A stretch of DNA of 64,000 nucleotides from Ampullaceana balthica (GCA_944989445.1 CALYLW010000069.1:1488001-1552000); one strand, 5' to 3'; positions 45,744-57,260 are shown, numbered from the stretch's first letter. Made by a program: numbers and translations. Notes: generated from the letters alone by a model not told the origin.

Positions 45744-47575
45744 CAGTGGTCCCCAACCTGGGGTCCGCGGACCACTAGTGGTCCGCGGAGATGTACCTGG
45801 TGGTCCGTGAGCAAAGGAACATTAAATTATAATTTTTTTCTACTGTGGTGTATTTCTCTAGGGATTGTGCGTCTTTCCATACACAAGATGGAGAAGCTTG
45901 TTACCCGTTGGCGGCACCACGTCCCAAGAACATCAATGACACATAGCGCAGATCGGACAACCGCCTACAATCAATCTTTGCGCTCTGTGTCGCCGCTCTT
46001 ATGTCGGCGTTCTTATCACGGCGCTTTTATGTAGGCGCTCTTTTGTTGTGCGCGATTTTGATGGGTTGCTCATGTTGGCAATCTGATCTAGCCTACTTTA
46101 CTACTTCTATTTCCGCTTTTTTCCTATTTCGTTTATTGTTACCAAATTTCATTGATAACTCATCAACCACAGGATTCGAAAGTTTATTCTGGTGACATTA
46201 ACGCTATTATTCCAAGAGTGTTACTTGTGTCAACAACAGGTATAAAGTAAGTTTAAATTATTTAATTCATTTTTATGTTTTAAATTTTAAATAAATGCTT
46301 AGACTCACAGCTTCACAGAAATTCACATGTTAATAAAAACAATTTTTAAAAACACAATGAATGACTTCCAATAAACAACTATTTGTGATTATACTGAAAT
46401 GGTAAATAGATCATTTTTATGAAGATTTAATATGTTATAAAGTGAAATAATATTTCTTCACATTTACTATTTGACCTTAATGATGTTTTATGTTCCGGGC
46501 TACAGATCGGTCACTTGAACGGTCATATTAAACCCACTAATTAGAAAAATTAGTTCGCAACAGGCATCGTTACAAAAAATTTTGTTAAAAGAAAAAGGCC
46601 CAGTGAAGAGAGTGAAAAAGAGCATTTAACATCCAAAAAGCATAAAACTCGTAACAAGGGTCCTACTTAAAATATGGATTTATTGAGGCAGTTGACTCCA
46701 ACATACCAACACCGCGCTGCATAGTTTGCGGTGACAGACTTTCTACTGAGGCGATGAAACATTCAAAACGCCAAGCATCTTGGATTAAAAGATAAGCCCA
46801 TGAAGTATTTTGAAAGGAAAAAACTGGAACATGTAGGACAGAAGAAATTTTTCAGGGCCACCACATCAGTAAATGAGAACGCACTGAGAGCTTTATATTT
46901 TTTGGCTAACCGCATCGCTAAGTATAAAAAGCCATTCACTATCGGTGAAGAATTAATCGTGTCCTCTGCTAAAGACATTTGCCGCAAACTCCTAGGAGAG
47001 GCTGCTCGAGATTGCAAATTACGGTGGCCTTAAAACTACGTTCGAGAAAACAACTGTTCCAGACTTTTGGATTAAAGTTTAAAGTCGTGTCGGAATATCC
47101 TGAGATTGCCACCAAAGCAATTAAATCTCGATTGCAGTTTCAGTTTCCGACATCCTATCTGTGTGAAGTGGGGTTTTCTCCAGTGACAGCAACGAAGACA
47201 AAACAACGGAATAAAATGGACATAAGCAGCACATTTCGGGTGTCATTGTCTCCTATTACCCACAGATGGAACCGTCTCGTTGCAGAGAAACAAGCTCAGG
47301 GTTCTCATTGATTTAACATTCTAGTAAATTAAAATATTAAGTAATGTTTAATTCACTTGTTGTGTAATTGTATTTCATTTTGAAGGCATGTTTAAGTACA
47401 ATTAAATTAAAACTATAAAATCAAAACAATCTTAAATACCTGTATAAACAATCAACGCAGCTGCAAACCCTACACATCCCACCCCACTCATACCCCTCCC
47501 CTCAGGTTAGTGGGCCGCGGTAAAAATTATTAAACTTTTAGTGGTCCGCCGCGTTCAAAAGGTTGGGGACCACTG
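45744..47575 (+). mobile_element. hAT element inserted in the 24-bp minisatellite (SCAND3/ZBED-like)
   Basis: An 1832-bp element with TIRs CAGTGGTCCCCAACC at the left and GGTTGGGGACCACTG at the right, and a perfect 8-bp duplication TGTTAGAG, taken from the minisatellite unit (45736-45743 and 47576-47583). The subterminal gtccgcggaccactagtggt sequence forms a hairpin. Transposase remnants lie on the plus strand at 46560-47311. Confidence 0.95.
46560..47311 (+). pseudogene. hAT transposase (SCAND3/FAM200-like), internally deleted
   Basis: The N-terminal part reads LGLKDKPMKYFERKKLEHVG, then RATTSVNENALRALYFLANR and IAKYKKPFTIGEELIVSSA then KDICRKLLGEAARD. The reading then jumps, with a frame change near 47030, to the C-terminal part KVVSEYPEIATKAIKSRLQF, SYLCEVGFSPVTATKTKQRN and HRWNRLVAEKQAQGSH. 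The catalytic middle is missing, and the BED-finger region (46600-46790) has stops. This is the order of the transposase behind SCAND3/ZBED9 and FAM200. It could only have moved in trans. Confidence 0.88.
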
Positions 47576-48115
47576 TGTTAGAGGATTATTTCAGTGGTGT
47601 GTTAGAGGATTATTTCAGTGGTGTGTTAGAGGATTATTTCAGTGGTGTGTTAGAGGATTATTTCAGTGGTGTGTTAGAGGATTATTTCAGTGTTGTGGTT
47701 AGAGGATTATTTCAGTGTTGTGGTAGAGGATTATTTCAGTGGTGTGGTAGAGGATTATTTCAGTGGTGTGTTAGAGGATTATTTCAGTGGTGTGGTAGAG
47801 CATTATTTCAGTGGTGTGTTAGAGGATTATTTCAGTGGTGTGTTAGAGGATTATTTCAGTGGTGTGTTAGAGGATTATTTCAGTGGTGTGTTAGAGGACT
47901 ATTTCAGTGGTGTGTTAGAGGATTATTTCAGTGGTGTGTTAGAGGATTATTTCAGTGGTGTGTTAGAGGATTATTTCAGTGTTGTGGTAGAGGATTATTT
48001 CAGTGGTGTGGTAGAGGATTATTTCAGTGGTGTGTTAGAGGATTATTTCAGTGGTGTGTTAGAGGATTATTTCAGTGGTGTGTTAGAGGATTATTTCAGT
48101 GGTGTGTTAGAGGAG
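47576..48115. repeat. 24-bp minisatellite, right part
   Basis: About 22 units of the 24-bp repeat, with variants tgttgtggttagagg and gtggtagagg. Because 24 is divisible by 3, a 200-codon GVLEDYFS / RGLFQWC ORF results; it is not a gene. Confidence 0.96.
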
Positions 48116-49470
48116 CCTATATGAAGCGTGATACATGGGTATCTCAGAAGCGCTCTTTAAGAACATGTGAAAGACTTCCTTCCGGGCATACAAGCCCATG
48201 AACTACTTCCTCAACGCAATCAAAATAATCAAATAAAAAGTCCAAGAGTTTCATTTGTCGTTTTGAATGTTTTTCTAAAATAGCTACAGACAATATTATT
48301 TGTTAAATAGAGCGTTTACAAGATGTGAGAAAACGGAATCATCGCGGCTTTTAAGAAATCCAGTTTCGTACCTTAACTAAGCCATTAGAAAAACATGTCA
48401 AAGAAATATACAAAACAATGTGCAGCCAAGTTGTCTAAAATAAGTCTAAACAATATATGTCGCCGACGAAATGGAAGCGAAACACATCTCTGAAGAGACT
48501 AGTAATATGTGGCCTGACAAGGTCCGAGTGGTTTACATGTTCGCAAGCCATGGCTGGTTAACTGATGTCAAATGTCATGATGACGGATGTATCCCCATTT
48601 CCCCTCATGCGAGATACAACGAATCGAACTATCGACACGCCTGATCAACACAGTCTCATAGTCGCACACAGACGTAGCCTGCTAACGTGTATACAAACAT
48701 CGGAAACAATCCTTTTAACGAAAGTCTTTTACAACGGTTATTACAGAATTTTTTTTACGACGTATTCTTTTAAACTTCTCAAGGTCACAAACGAATAAAG
48801 TGACGTCACAGAGAACTTTACTTAGCGATTACGTATGACTAATAGATGTCAGGGAATTAAAAAAAATTAAAACTCAAAGATTTACACCACAATCAAATGT
48901 TTTAAGAAAGAGACTCCAGTCACCAAAAAGTAAGTCTTTACTTCTTGACAGCGACATCACATATTTATACAAAGCTGTTGCGGGCGTTTGACAGCTGCTG
49001 AAATCTGAGTATTGAACACAGCAGCTGTACCAACGAACAAATTCAATACAGGTGTAATGCAACTTTTTAAAACTTTCATATAATTTGAAGAGAAAAAACA
49101 ACAAAGAAATGCAAAAATCCCCTTTGATACTTTATAGACCCGGTTCAATGGCAAGGAAAAGGATCATAAGCAAAATAATAATAATAATAATTGTTAAAAA
49201 TGCGGCCTTTTCATTTTCATTTAAAAATATTATGATCTTGAACCATACGTCTATTGGTTTTCAACTATAATTAACAATTTATCACAAATTTAATCCTGCA
49301 TTCAGGTTCAGAGCGACAATGCCCCCTTACCAACACCAATATTTTTATTTCCTGAAGTATGAAGTACACTAAGTTCCCAGTCAACTAAAGATCGCACAAA
49401 ATAGCATAGAGGATATTTTGTGTTGAGCCTTTCCCTATATAATAAGTAACACCTGATCTATAGAACTCAC
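48116..49470. other. Intron sequence of TRIM gene 2
   Basis: No exon or repeat recognised. Small minus-strand ORFs at 48874-49154 have no domain signature. Confidence 0.4.
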
Positions 49471-49576
49471 CCCTAGAGGACGACATGGAGTCCGGTGCTA
49501 TATCACCTGTCTCTTCGTCGGTAACCTCATCACATTTTTCGCTATTATCTGAGATATTCGAGCTGTTTTGGCCCAT
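49471..49576 (-). CDS. TRIM-type protein 2, alternative first exon a (myristoylation-type N-terminus)
   Basis: ATG at 49576 opens 35 codons plus one base (MGQNSSNISDNSEKCDEV, then TDEETGDIAPDSMSSSR) and ends at a strong donor AGGG/GTGAGT (49471/49470). Phase 1 matches the acceptor at 45143; the split codon is GAT (Asp). The start MGQNSS has Gly2 and Ser6, the consensus for N-myristoylation, which would target this isoform to membranes. The rest is acidic and serine-rich. The splice is inferred from signals and frame, not from a transcript. Confidence 0.78.
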
Positions 49577-49982
49577 GTCGATGATCTTTGATTGGTATCA
49601 CATTGACAGTAGCACCGAATGTTAAAGTCCGTTGAGTGGATCCTAGAACTACACTGGGCTGGACACAGCATGGCGTTTGATTTCAAAGCTAGACTTACAG
49701 GACTTCAAAGCGGTACGCCTAAAACGTGTGTGTGTGCGAATTTGGAAAAAAGGGGGGGGGGTTCAACTCCGACACAGCAGATTTGACTCCAAGCGATGAA
49801 CAGACTCCGGGATGATTGTTTGTGTCACCTGTGGCAAGTCCTCACAATCTGCGACGCCGTTTGTCATTTCGAACTCTACGCAAATGTCAAGACATGTGTA
49901 TGGCAGGCCACGCAGATGTTGAAATTCGCCCATACCAGCACCTTCATATATAAATATAATATATGATAAAACATCAGATCAC

Positions 49983-50178
49983 CTGGACTCAACAATCTGA
50001 GACTTGGGTGTGAGATGTCATTAGCTGACACTGAAAAAGGTTTTCCAAGATCAATGTTTCCAACATGAGAATGATCTGATTGTAAAGTATAATGATTTTC
50101 TATAAACATCTGGGTAATATCTGGGTAAATCTGGGTAATATCTTCTTTAAAACCTCTTTTAACAATCGAATGGCTCAT
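49983..50178 (-). CDS. TRIM-type protein 2, alternative first exon b
   Basis: ATG at 50178 opens 65 codons plus one base (MSHSIVKRGFKEDITQIYPD ... SHPSLRLLSP) and ends at CCAG/GTGATC (49983/49982). Again phase 1, which would join the exon at 45142 with a GAT codon. No known domain. A short internal repeat encodes DITQIYPDITQ. A TGACGTCA site lies 80 bp upstream. The chance of a matching phase alone is one in three, so the call depends on the combination of ATG, open frame, donor and upstream promoter-like sequence. Confidence 0.5.
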
Positions 50179-50257
50179 ACGTTCAATCGGTTCAGCGATT
50201 CCGGCTCGAAAAAAACGAGATGAACAAGTTTGCGAGCTCCTAACTGGAGAGCGTCTG

Positions 50258-50265
50258 TGACGTCA
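50258..50265. promoter_or_regulatory. CRE palindrome upstream of first exon b
   Basis: TGACGTCA, the CREB/ATF consensus, in a locally GC-richer patch 80 bp upstream of the ATG at 50178 on the minus strand. Function is inferred. An ATG in good context on the plus strand (50344) opens only 15 codons. Confidence 0.4.
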
Positions 50266-50429
50266 GTGTCACAACGATCACTCACTCTGTCTGTTTGTTG
50301 GGCGGAGTTTCAAGCTGGGCATTGAGAAATAGCGACCCAAACATGGCGTCTAGAAGAAGAAAAAATATATTGACCGATGTGCCACTAATTCCTTAGTCGC
50401 TTTCATCACCTCATTCCACAGGCGAGCGA

Positions 50430-50735
50430 TATGCCATGACATCTAACTTACAGCCATGACATCTAACTTACAGCCATGACATCTAACTTACAGCCATGAA
50501 TATCTTACTAACAGCCATGGATATCTTACTAACAGCCATGAAAATCTTACTAACAGCCATGAATATCTAACTTACAGCCATGAAAATCTAACTTAAAGCC
50601 ATGAAAATCTAACTTACAGCCATGAATATCTTACTTACAGGCATGAATACCTTACAGCCTATACTTACAGCCGTGAATATCTAACTTACAGCCTATGAAT
50701 GTCTAGCTTACAGCCATGAACATCTAATTTACTGG
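50430..50735. repeat. 20-22-bp minisatellite
   Basis: About thirteen copies of cagccatgacatctaactta and close variants (cagccatgaatatcttacta, aagccatgaaaatctaactt) with drifting unit length. Confidence 0.93.
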
Positions 50736-52229
50736 TATGGCTGCTATGAGGTTATGAAGTTGAAATGATATTTGGAGGAGAAAACTTTATTAAGATCAAA
50801 ACAAGCAATTGATATGGCTCCGCGTTTTGCTGGTAAATTGACTGAAGAACAGTTATTGTTGCAAAGTAACTTATTTATCTTTTTGATGAATGTCCCACCA
50901 CATGGGACGCCAGCGTATATTTCACATTGTTTATTTCATTTGTTGGTCTGTGTCTGTAACATGGGGCTATTTGGCCTTGGTTATAACTTTCACAAATGTT
51001 CACAAGCAAGTTATTCATAACGAGCAACAAAGCCCGTACAAGGACGTTCCGTCACCGTTCGGTGGCATGTTGTAACTCCCCTCCAACAGCCGTCTCGACA
51101 GGCATGCACGTGCATCACGTCAAAAATACTATTCATTATAGTCAAAATAAATAACTCGTAAAAACAGAGCTTTTGATTATAAGATCCCAACGCGCATAAC
51201 TCAAAATAAAGTCTTGGAAGAAATATTGAAACAAAAATAACTAGTTTTGAACGTCCGCGTTAACGTGTTCAATATTATTGGCTGTACGAGTCATGTGTGT
51301 TTGAGGGACCAATCGCTATCGATGACCGCACAGAACATATCATTTTATTATATAAGGATGTAACGAAAAGAAAACAAGAAATTGTTCGGACGAAAATTAA
51401 TTCTCTGACAGATCATGTACATGTGTTGCAACAATTTGTTTTTTAGAATGTTAGACTACATTATTAATCACTTTTATTGTTAGTCATATGCTGAAATACA
51501 ATTGATGTTTTATTTGGTGTTAGATGCGTTTTTTCTAGTAGAACATTTACTTTAATATCGATGCCTAAACTCCATGCTTCTGACGCATGCGCCCAGACCG
51601 CATTTCTACGAAGTCCAATAAGTTGCCCATGTTAAAGCAAAGACTGGTAAACACTATTGTGGGCATAAGGATTGTAGGTTTATAAGTTTGAGAAACATTA
51701 TTAAAGGCATAAAGAATCTGGGATCAAAGGGTTTGAGAAACACTGTTGTCCTGACAAATGTGGGGGTAAAATTTTCGAGAATCATGTTTGCCCTGAAGAA
51801 TGTTGGAGTAAAAGGTTTGAGAAACATTGATTGCCTAACGAATGTGTGTGTGTGTGGGGGGGGGGAGTAAAAGGTTTGTGGAAAAACTGCGCCGAGCCTA
51901 ACGAAAAAAAAAGTTCGGTCCTGTATGGTCTTCGTTTGCTATAGACAAACTCAATAGGAGTTAGGAGGAGAATGTTAAAATTGGCCCCCGGACCACAACC
52001 AGGACAAGATGTTACAGGTAAAACTCCACGGTCAACAGCCATTTCCACAATCATGTCTTCGTCAGCTCCTCACAATCACTTCTGTCTTGACTTATCACAA
52101 TCGTGTCTTCCTCAACTCATCACAATCCTTTTGTCTATCATTTTTGTCTCAGCTAATCACAATCATGTCTATCCGATCAATTCTTATTCCCAATGACAAC
52201 AAGCATGTAACATAAACACAATGAATTAC
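50736..52229. other. Intron sequence of TRIM gene 2
   Basis: No exon recognised. A plus-strand ORF of 82 codons (50772-51020) has no domain signature. A degenerate repeat of gtttgagaaacattattaaa-like text, with unit about 50 bp, spans 51680-51880, next to a GT/poly-G run at 51843-51868. A tcatcacaatc phrase repeats at 52060-52160. Confidence 0.45.
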
Positions 52230-52825
52230 CTTTCTTGGAGTCATTCTGAAACTGTCTCAGTTTCTCCTCCAGTTGAATGTTGTCCCCCATGTTTTCACCC
52301 TCTACTTCCGGGTTTCCGCCGCTGTTGTTGTTGTTGTAAGTGTTGTTATTAGAGTCGTGGGTGCTGTTGCTCGTGGGAGCTGGGGTAGTTGTAATCGTGG
52401 TGGTGACTGTGCTCTCGCTCACAGACGGATCGGTTACTTCGGTATCGAGTCTTTGAGACGACTCCTCGGATTCGTGCGCCTCTTGCGTTGAGTTTAAAGA
52501 CCCCGCGTCACCAGATGTCTCTATAGTGGTCACCGTGGTGCTGACGCTTCCGCTCACACCAGTGGTGCTATTGCGTCTGCTCAGATAGTTTCTCAGTCCG
52601 TTCGTGTATCTGCCGGGGTCGTTGGAGCGACTAGACGTGCTGGTATCGAAACTGTTGCTCCTGCCCAAAGTCAACGATATTCTGACGTCGGATGGATTCG
52701 ACACCGCTGTTGGCAAGTCGGGTGTGGTTGGTATCGTTGTGATGGTTGGTATCGGTGTTTACGTTGGTATCAGAGAGGTTGTATGTAGTTGTAATTGTTG
52801 TCTCTGTTGGGACCTGCTCGTCTAA
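52230..52825 (-). CDS. TRIM-type protein 2, upstream Ser/Thr-rich exon c (frame conflict)
   Basis: The exon ends in phase 1 at AAAG/GTAATT (52230/52229) after QLEEKLRQFQNDSKK, ready to join the exon at 45142. The frame is open from about 52790 and very rich in Ser, Thr and Asn (SVSTTVTTIETSGD, TTTITTTPAPTSNS), so it is probably disordered. An acceptor gctttcacag (52835-52826) would start it with LDEQVPTETTITTTYNLSDT, continuing in phase 0 from the exon at 55554. That reading, however, is one base out of frame with the 3' part and hits a stop. The switch lies in a short gataccaac-like repeat (about 52727-52780), where an indel or assembly error is likely. Alternatively translation starts inside, for example at MGDNIQLEEK. 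Confidence 0.65.
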
Positions 52826-52902
52826 CTGTGAAAGCAAGATTTAAAATGTATCATCACAACATGACTGCGATATCGATTGTCAACACATACACGCCTGATA
52901 AG

Positions 52903-53090
52903 CAATGTTCCCTTTAAGCTGTGCGGTTACGCGGCAGCGCATATATCTGACCAACGCCGCGCAGCAGTTTAGGATTACCGCGCGGCAAATTTTGTAAAAT
53001 ATTACACAAAAAATGGATGCTGTGCAACTTTTCACACTGTTTTTTTTTAAAACTTTGCACGTGGACCAACGAGCCTTAGAGGGAATATTT
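52903..53090. mobile_element. ATGTTCCC-type MITE, copy 2
   Basis: Runs from caatgttccctttaagctgt to ccttagagggaatattt, flanked by ctgataag (52895-52902) and cagataag (53091-53098), 7 of 8 matching. The interior matches copy 1 at 41042 (ttaccgcgcggcaaattttg; gtgcaacttttcacactg). It lies 70 bp upstream of the acceptor side of exon c. Confidence 0.87.
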
Positions 53091-53939
53091 CAGATAAGTA
53101 AATTAAAATTCGTATATTTAAATAAATGTTATATGTGAAATAAAATCTATATATCAATTTTTTCATTTCCATCACAGAACATTGGCGTATGGTATCTGTA
53201 TTTGAATTATGCATGAAATAAACATGAAATTACAGTTTTTCTTAGTGGAATAAATTAATGTTCTCATATTCACAGGCAATGAAACGCTTCTCTTAACTCG
53301 CACAGTTCGACTGAGCACAACGTCATATCTCACTGATACGTTCAAAATAAAAATGATTAAATTACTTTTTTTTTAAAATTATTATAATATATTTTTTAAA
53401 TATAAATCTGGATGAAAATTCTAAATGACTTATGGTTCTAATAAATTCTTTACGGTTGAAGTATTTGAAATGTGTCCCCAAGAACAAGTCAAGCGGGTCA
53501 CATCCACAGCTGTAGCTACACAACAGTAAATTAAAGCCACGTTCTCATCTCTTCATGCTTGACGTTGTTCTGAGCCCCAGCCAAGCTGAAACATTTGTTC
53601 TAACGGCCCATGTGTGGTGGACGGAGGGGGGGGGGATGTTAGCGTTTAAATTTCAAATATTTAAACCGAACGTTTCATGGGATTGGCTGAAGTAGATGAG
53701 GGGCAAAGCAGTTAGAAGACTGTCAACATAGCACTCTTCTGTTGGGCAATCTTTCTCCCCCATCACGTCCATCCATACCAATCCCCCCCCCCGTCTGTCT
53801 AATTCTCTATCTTTGGCCCCACCATCAACCCCCACCAAACAAAGCGTGCATGTTAGTGAAAGCCAAAAATAGAAGCATTGCTTGCTTGGCTGATGGGATT
53901 CAATGTTTACTCAGCTGAAGAGATTCTTTGTTTACTTTA
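53091..53939. other. Intron sequence of TRIM gene 2
   Basis: AT-rich with poly-G and poly-C runs at about 53627 and 53785. No exon recognised. Confidence 0.4.
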
Positions 53940-54275
53940 ATTATGAGATTCATTGTTAGCTACGAATATGAGATTCAATGTTTGCTACGAATATGAGATT
54001 CAATGTTTGCTACGAATATGAGATTCAATGTTTGCTACGAATATGAGATTCAATGTTTGCTACGAATATGAGATTCAATGTTTGCTACGAATATGAGATT
54101 CAATGTTTGCTACGAATATGAGATTCAATGTTTGCTATGGCTGTGAGATTCCTTGTTTGCTACGAATATGAGATTCAATGTTTGCTATGAATATGAGATT
54201 CAATGTTTGCTATGAATATGAGATTCAATGTTTGCTATATATGAATATGAGATTCCTCGTTTAGTATGACTGTGA
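53940..54275. repeat. 25-bp minisatellite
   Basis: About thirteen copies of gctacgaatatgagattcaa plus tgttt, with decayed outer units (ctgtgagattccttgtttgc, atgactgtgagattc). Confidence 0.95.
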
Positions 54276-54497
54276 GATTCAATGCTGACTCGGCTGATGA
54301 GCTTCATAGTTTACAATCAATTATTGTTTACCCGAGTGATGATTGATGATAGATAACTACAATTGTACACATTGGACCATCAATAAATTAAGACATTCAC
54401 AAATAACTATGCGATTTCATTTTTAGCTGTCAAGCTCAAAACTTTTTTTTTCAAACGAACAAATTTGTTTTTCCCTTTGATCCGAATTACACTGCAT

Positions 54498-55430
54498 ATG
54501 TCATTGTTTTGGTTGTTTATATGAATTGGATATGTCATTGTTTTGGTTGTTTATATGAACTGGATATGTCATTGTTTTGGTTGTTTATATGAACTGGATA
54601 TGTCATTGTTTTGGTTGTTTATATGAACTGGATATGTCATTGTTTTGGTTGTTTATATGAACTGGATATGTCATTGTTTTGGTTGTTTATATGAACTGGA
54701 TATGTCATTGTTTTGGTTGTTTATATGAATTGGATATGTCATTGTTTTGGTTGTTTATATGAATTGGATATGTCATTGTTTTGGTTGTTTATATGAATTG
54801 GATATGTCATTGTTTTGGTTGTTTATATGAATTGGATATGTCATTGTTTTGGTTGTTTATATGAATTGGATATGTCATTGTTTTGGTTGTTTATATGAAC
54901 TGGATATGTCATTGTTTTGGTTGTTTATATGAACTGGATATGTCACTGTTTGGCTGGTTATATAAATTGGATATGTCACTTGTTTGGCTGGTTATATAAA
55001 TTGGATATGTCACTGTTTGGCTGGTTATATAAATTGGATATGTCACTGTTTGGCTGGTTATATAAATTGGATATGTCACTGTTTGGCTGGTTATATAAAT
55101 TGGATATGTCACTGTTTGGCTGGTTATATAAATTGGATATGTCACTGTTTGGCTGGTTATATAAATTGGATATGTCACTGTTTGGCTGGTTATATAAATT
55201 GGATATGTCGCTGTTTGGCTGGTTATATGAGCTGGGTGTGTTACTGTTTGGCTGGTTATATGAGCTGGGTGTGTTACTGTTTGGCTGGTTATATGAGCTG
55301 GGTGTGTTACTGTTTGGCTGGTTATATGAGCTGGGTGTTACTAATTCGGTTGGTTATATGAGCTGGGTGTGTTACTAATTCGGCTGGTTATATGAGCTGG
55401 GTGTGTTACTAATTCGGCTGGTTCGTTTGA
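54498..55430. repeat. Three-domain minisatellite, 34-bp then 33-bp units
   Basis: Domain 1 (about 54498-54945) has 34-bp units: ggttgtttatatgaattgga plus tatgtcattgtttt. Domain 2 (about 54945-55210) has 33-bp units with ggctggttatataaattgga and tatgtcactgttt. Domain 3 (about 55210-55430) has 33-bp units with ggctggttatatgagctggg and tgtgttactgttt, ending in actaattcg variants. The ORFs that open here (CLAGYINWICH, SDISNLYNQ) begin where the unit length becomes divisible by 3. Confidence 0.95.
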
Positions 55431-55553
55431 CCAGTTAGATCACCGGTATAAAATGTCAGCCTCACCATAATAGCTCACAAATTATCGCACAGGGTGGCAA
55501 ATTGTTGCCGCAGATAGCAATGGACAAAATTAAGTGTAGTATAGCATTCCTAC

Positions 55554-55628
55554 CTCGTGTGACGACGTCTCTGTTGTTATTTCCTCAACGAAAGGCATGC
55601 TGTCGGGCGTTTGGTTACATTCAGTCAT
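55554..55628 (-). CDS. TRIM-type protein 2, probable distal start exon
   Basis: ATG at 55628 opens exactly 25 codons (MTECNQTPDSMPFVEEI then TTETSSHE) and ends at GAG/GTAGGA (55554/55553) in phase 0. The next acceptor on this strand with a continuing open frame is 52826, giving ...SSHE joined to LDEQVPTETT. The acidic, Thr-rich style is shared by both. This would be the most distal promoter of the gene. It is inferred from signals only and depends on resolving the frame conflict in exon c. Confidence 0.6.
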
Positions 55629-57260
55629 ATTGACAAGTTCAAGCATTCAAGACTGCTCCACCACAAGGCCCTAACATTGCGCATGACAGCGCGCTTACCA
55701 ACACAGTCATTAATGGCATTACAGAAGTCAACAGATTAAAAGCCTCCGAGTCTAGACTCCGGCTTGAAACTAAGTCATGACGCAGCAAATGTTTATGAAT
55801 GACTAAATACTGACACTAATAACGGTATATCAATTCACGTAGCCCCTTTCATCGAGAAAGGTAAATTAGTAAATATTACGTATATAAGAGTCCTTATCCA
55901 ACTCCTAAGCAATGTAAATGTTTTCTAAAACCTTTCAAGTTTAAAATTGAGACCTGTTTTTTTTTCCACAGAAGCTATAGAATATAGTATTGACAATTAC
56001 ACTTGGATCTGCTGAAACATCTAAAAACATGAAATATAAAAGTAACCATGAAAATGTAGCAATATAACAGTTAAATAAATAACTACTCAAGTCACGCGCA
56101 ATGAAAGCATCGGTTTGAACCTTATACTCGCATAGTTTGTACTCTAAAATCTGTATACGGACACTTTTATATCATTACAATAAATTATATTATCACTGAT
56201 CACGTTAATGTTCACTAAAGTTTGACCACTATCCATTGAACACTAGCACTGCACACGTTTTCTCAATGTTCGTGATACGCAAAGTATTCGTCAAACTAGA
56301 GTTTTTATCATGCCATAAGTGATATTTTGTGTTTTTTAATTTAAAAAAAAACAACACATCTTCTTCCTGGCTTCCGAAATGATACCTAAACACACGAACA
56401 CACTACGCTACACAACACATCTAAACAGACATACCGTCGCGGAGAGAGTAAAATAGCACGATATTTACACATATAGGTCACAGCAAGCATTGAGGTGTCC
56501 CTGTCTCACTGATATCAAGACCCGGATAAGTTTACGCCAGACTAAATTGACGACCAGAAAAATCAAAGCTCACTGAACCCTAACAACGTAAGTTAGTGAA
56601 AGGTAATCTGGAGAATGTTTAAGAAATTTCAATTTGTCAAGAAATCAACGGAGTGGAGAGCTAGGATAGGCTGGGAAAAAAAGTCTAGCTAACTCTAAAC
56701 AGAGTCTAAGTCGAGGCCTACGCCTAAACCTGAAAGGTGAGGTCGGGCTATTCAAAGTAGATGTGACATTCAAAGTGGATGTGTCACCAAGTGAAATTGG
56801 GGGAAAGGAAAAAAAAAGGGGGGGGGGACACTTTAAACAACTGTTTGACGCCATCTAATCTCGTGATTTTGTAAGATATGCGTCTGTTAAATATTACATC
56901 TGTGATCAGGACCACACTGGGATTACATTGGTGGTGTTGCAGAAAGACACGGTGTGAGATGGGTGGAAACCACATTGACTGGTTACAGGTCGGTGATGTG
57001 GTGAGGGGGAATTGTCTGGTCTGGAGACAATGTTGGATTGATGGCTATTGGCTAGAGGGGTCGCGGGATGAGGGGCTGGTGAGCTAGGGTAAAATGTAGA
57101 ATTGTTTTTATTATTCACAAGAAAGGAGATGACATTCGAAGAAAACTATTATTAAAAATATTTTTAAAAGCAACTTTTATTTTTGTGTGAGAAAAAAAAT
57201 CTTAAACCAATAATACGAACATGACAGAAGTTTTCCTTACATCTTATAGGAAAGCTTGAA
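55629..57260. other. 5' flank of TRIM gene 2 and intergenic DNA
   Basis: Probable promoter side of the distal start exon. No other gene. Mixed small ORFs at 56640-57120 on both strands lack domain signature. A poly-G run at 56818-56827. Confidence 0.4.

Noticed and set aside
47563..48201. 212-codon GVLEDYFS / RGLFQWC repeat ORF
   Set aside because: Read-through of the 24-bp array; it starts inside the hAT end and has no domain.
50772..51020. 82-codon plus-strand ORF
   Set aside because: No recognisable domain, inside an intron of the opposite-strand gene, and no supporting splice or promoter signal.
52631..52837. Separate 68-codon gene in the alternative frame
   Set aside because: Its frame begins exactly at a splice acceptor and continues the phase of the exon at 55554, so it is better read as the 5' part of exon c with a frame conflict.
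53940..54275. CRISPR-like look of regular repeats
   Set aside because: Repeats are head to tail with no unique spacers, and the genome is animal. The same holds for all other arrays here.
54909..55378. Repeat protein CLAGYINWICH on plus and its minus counterpart
   Set aside because: Opened only because the minisatellite unit changes from 34 to 33 bp.
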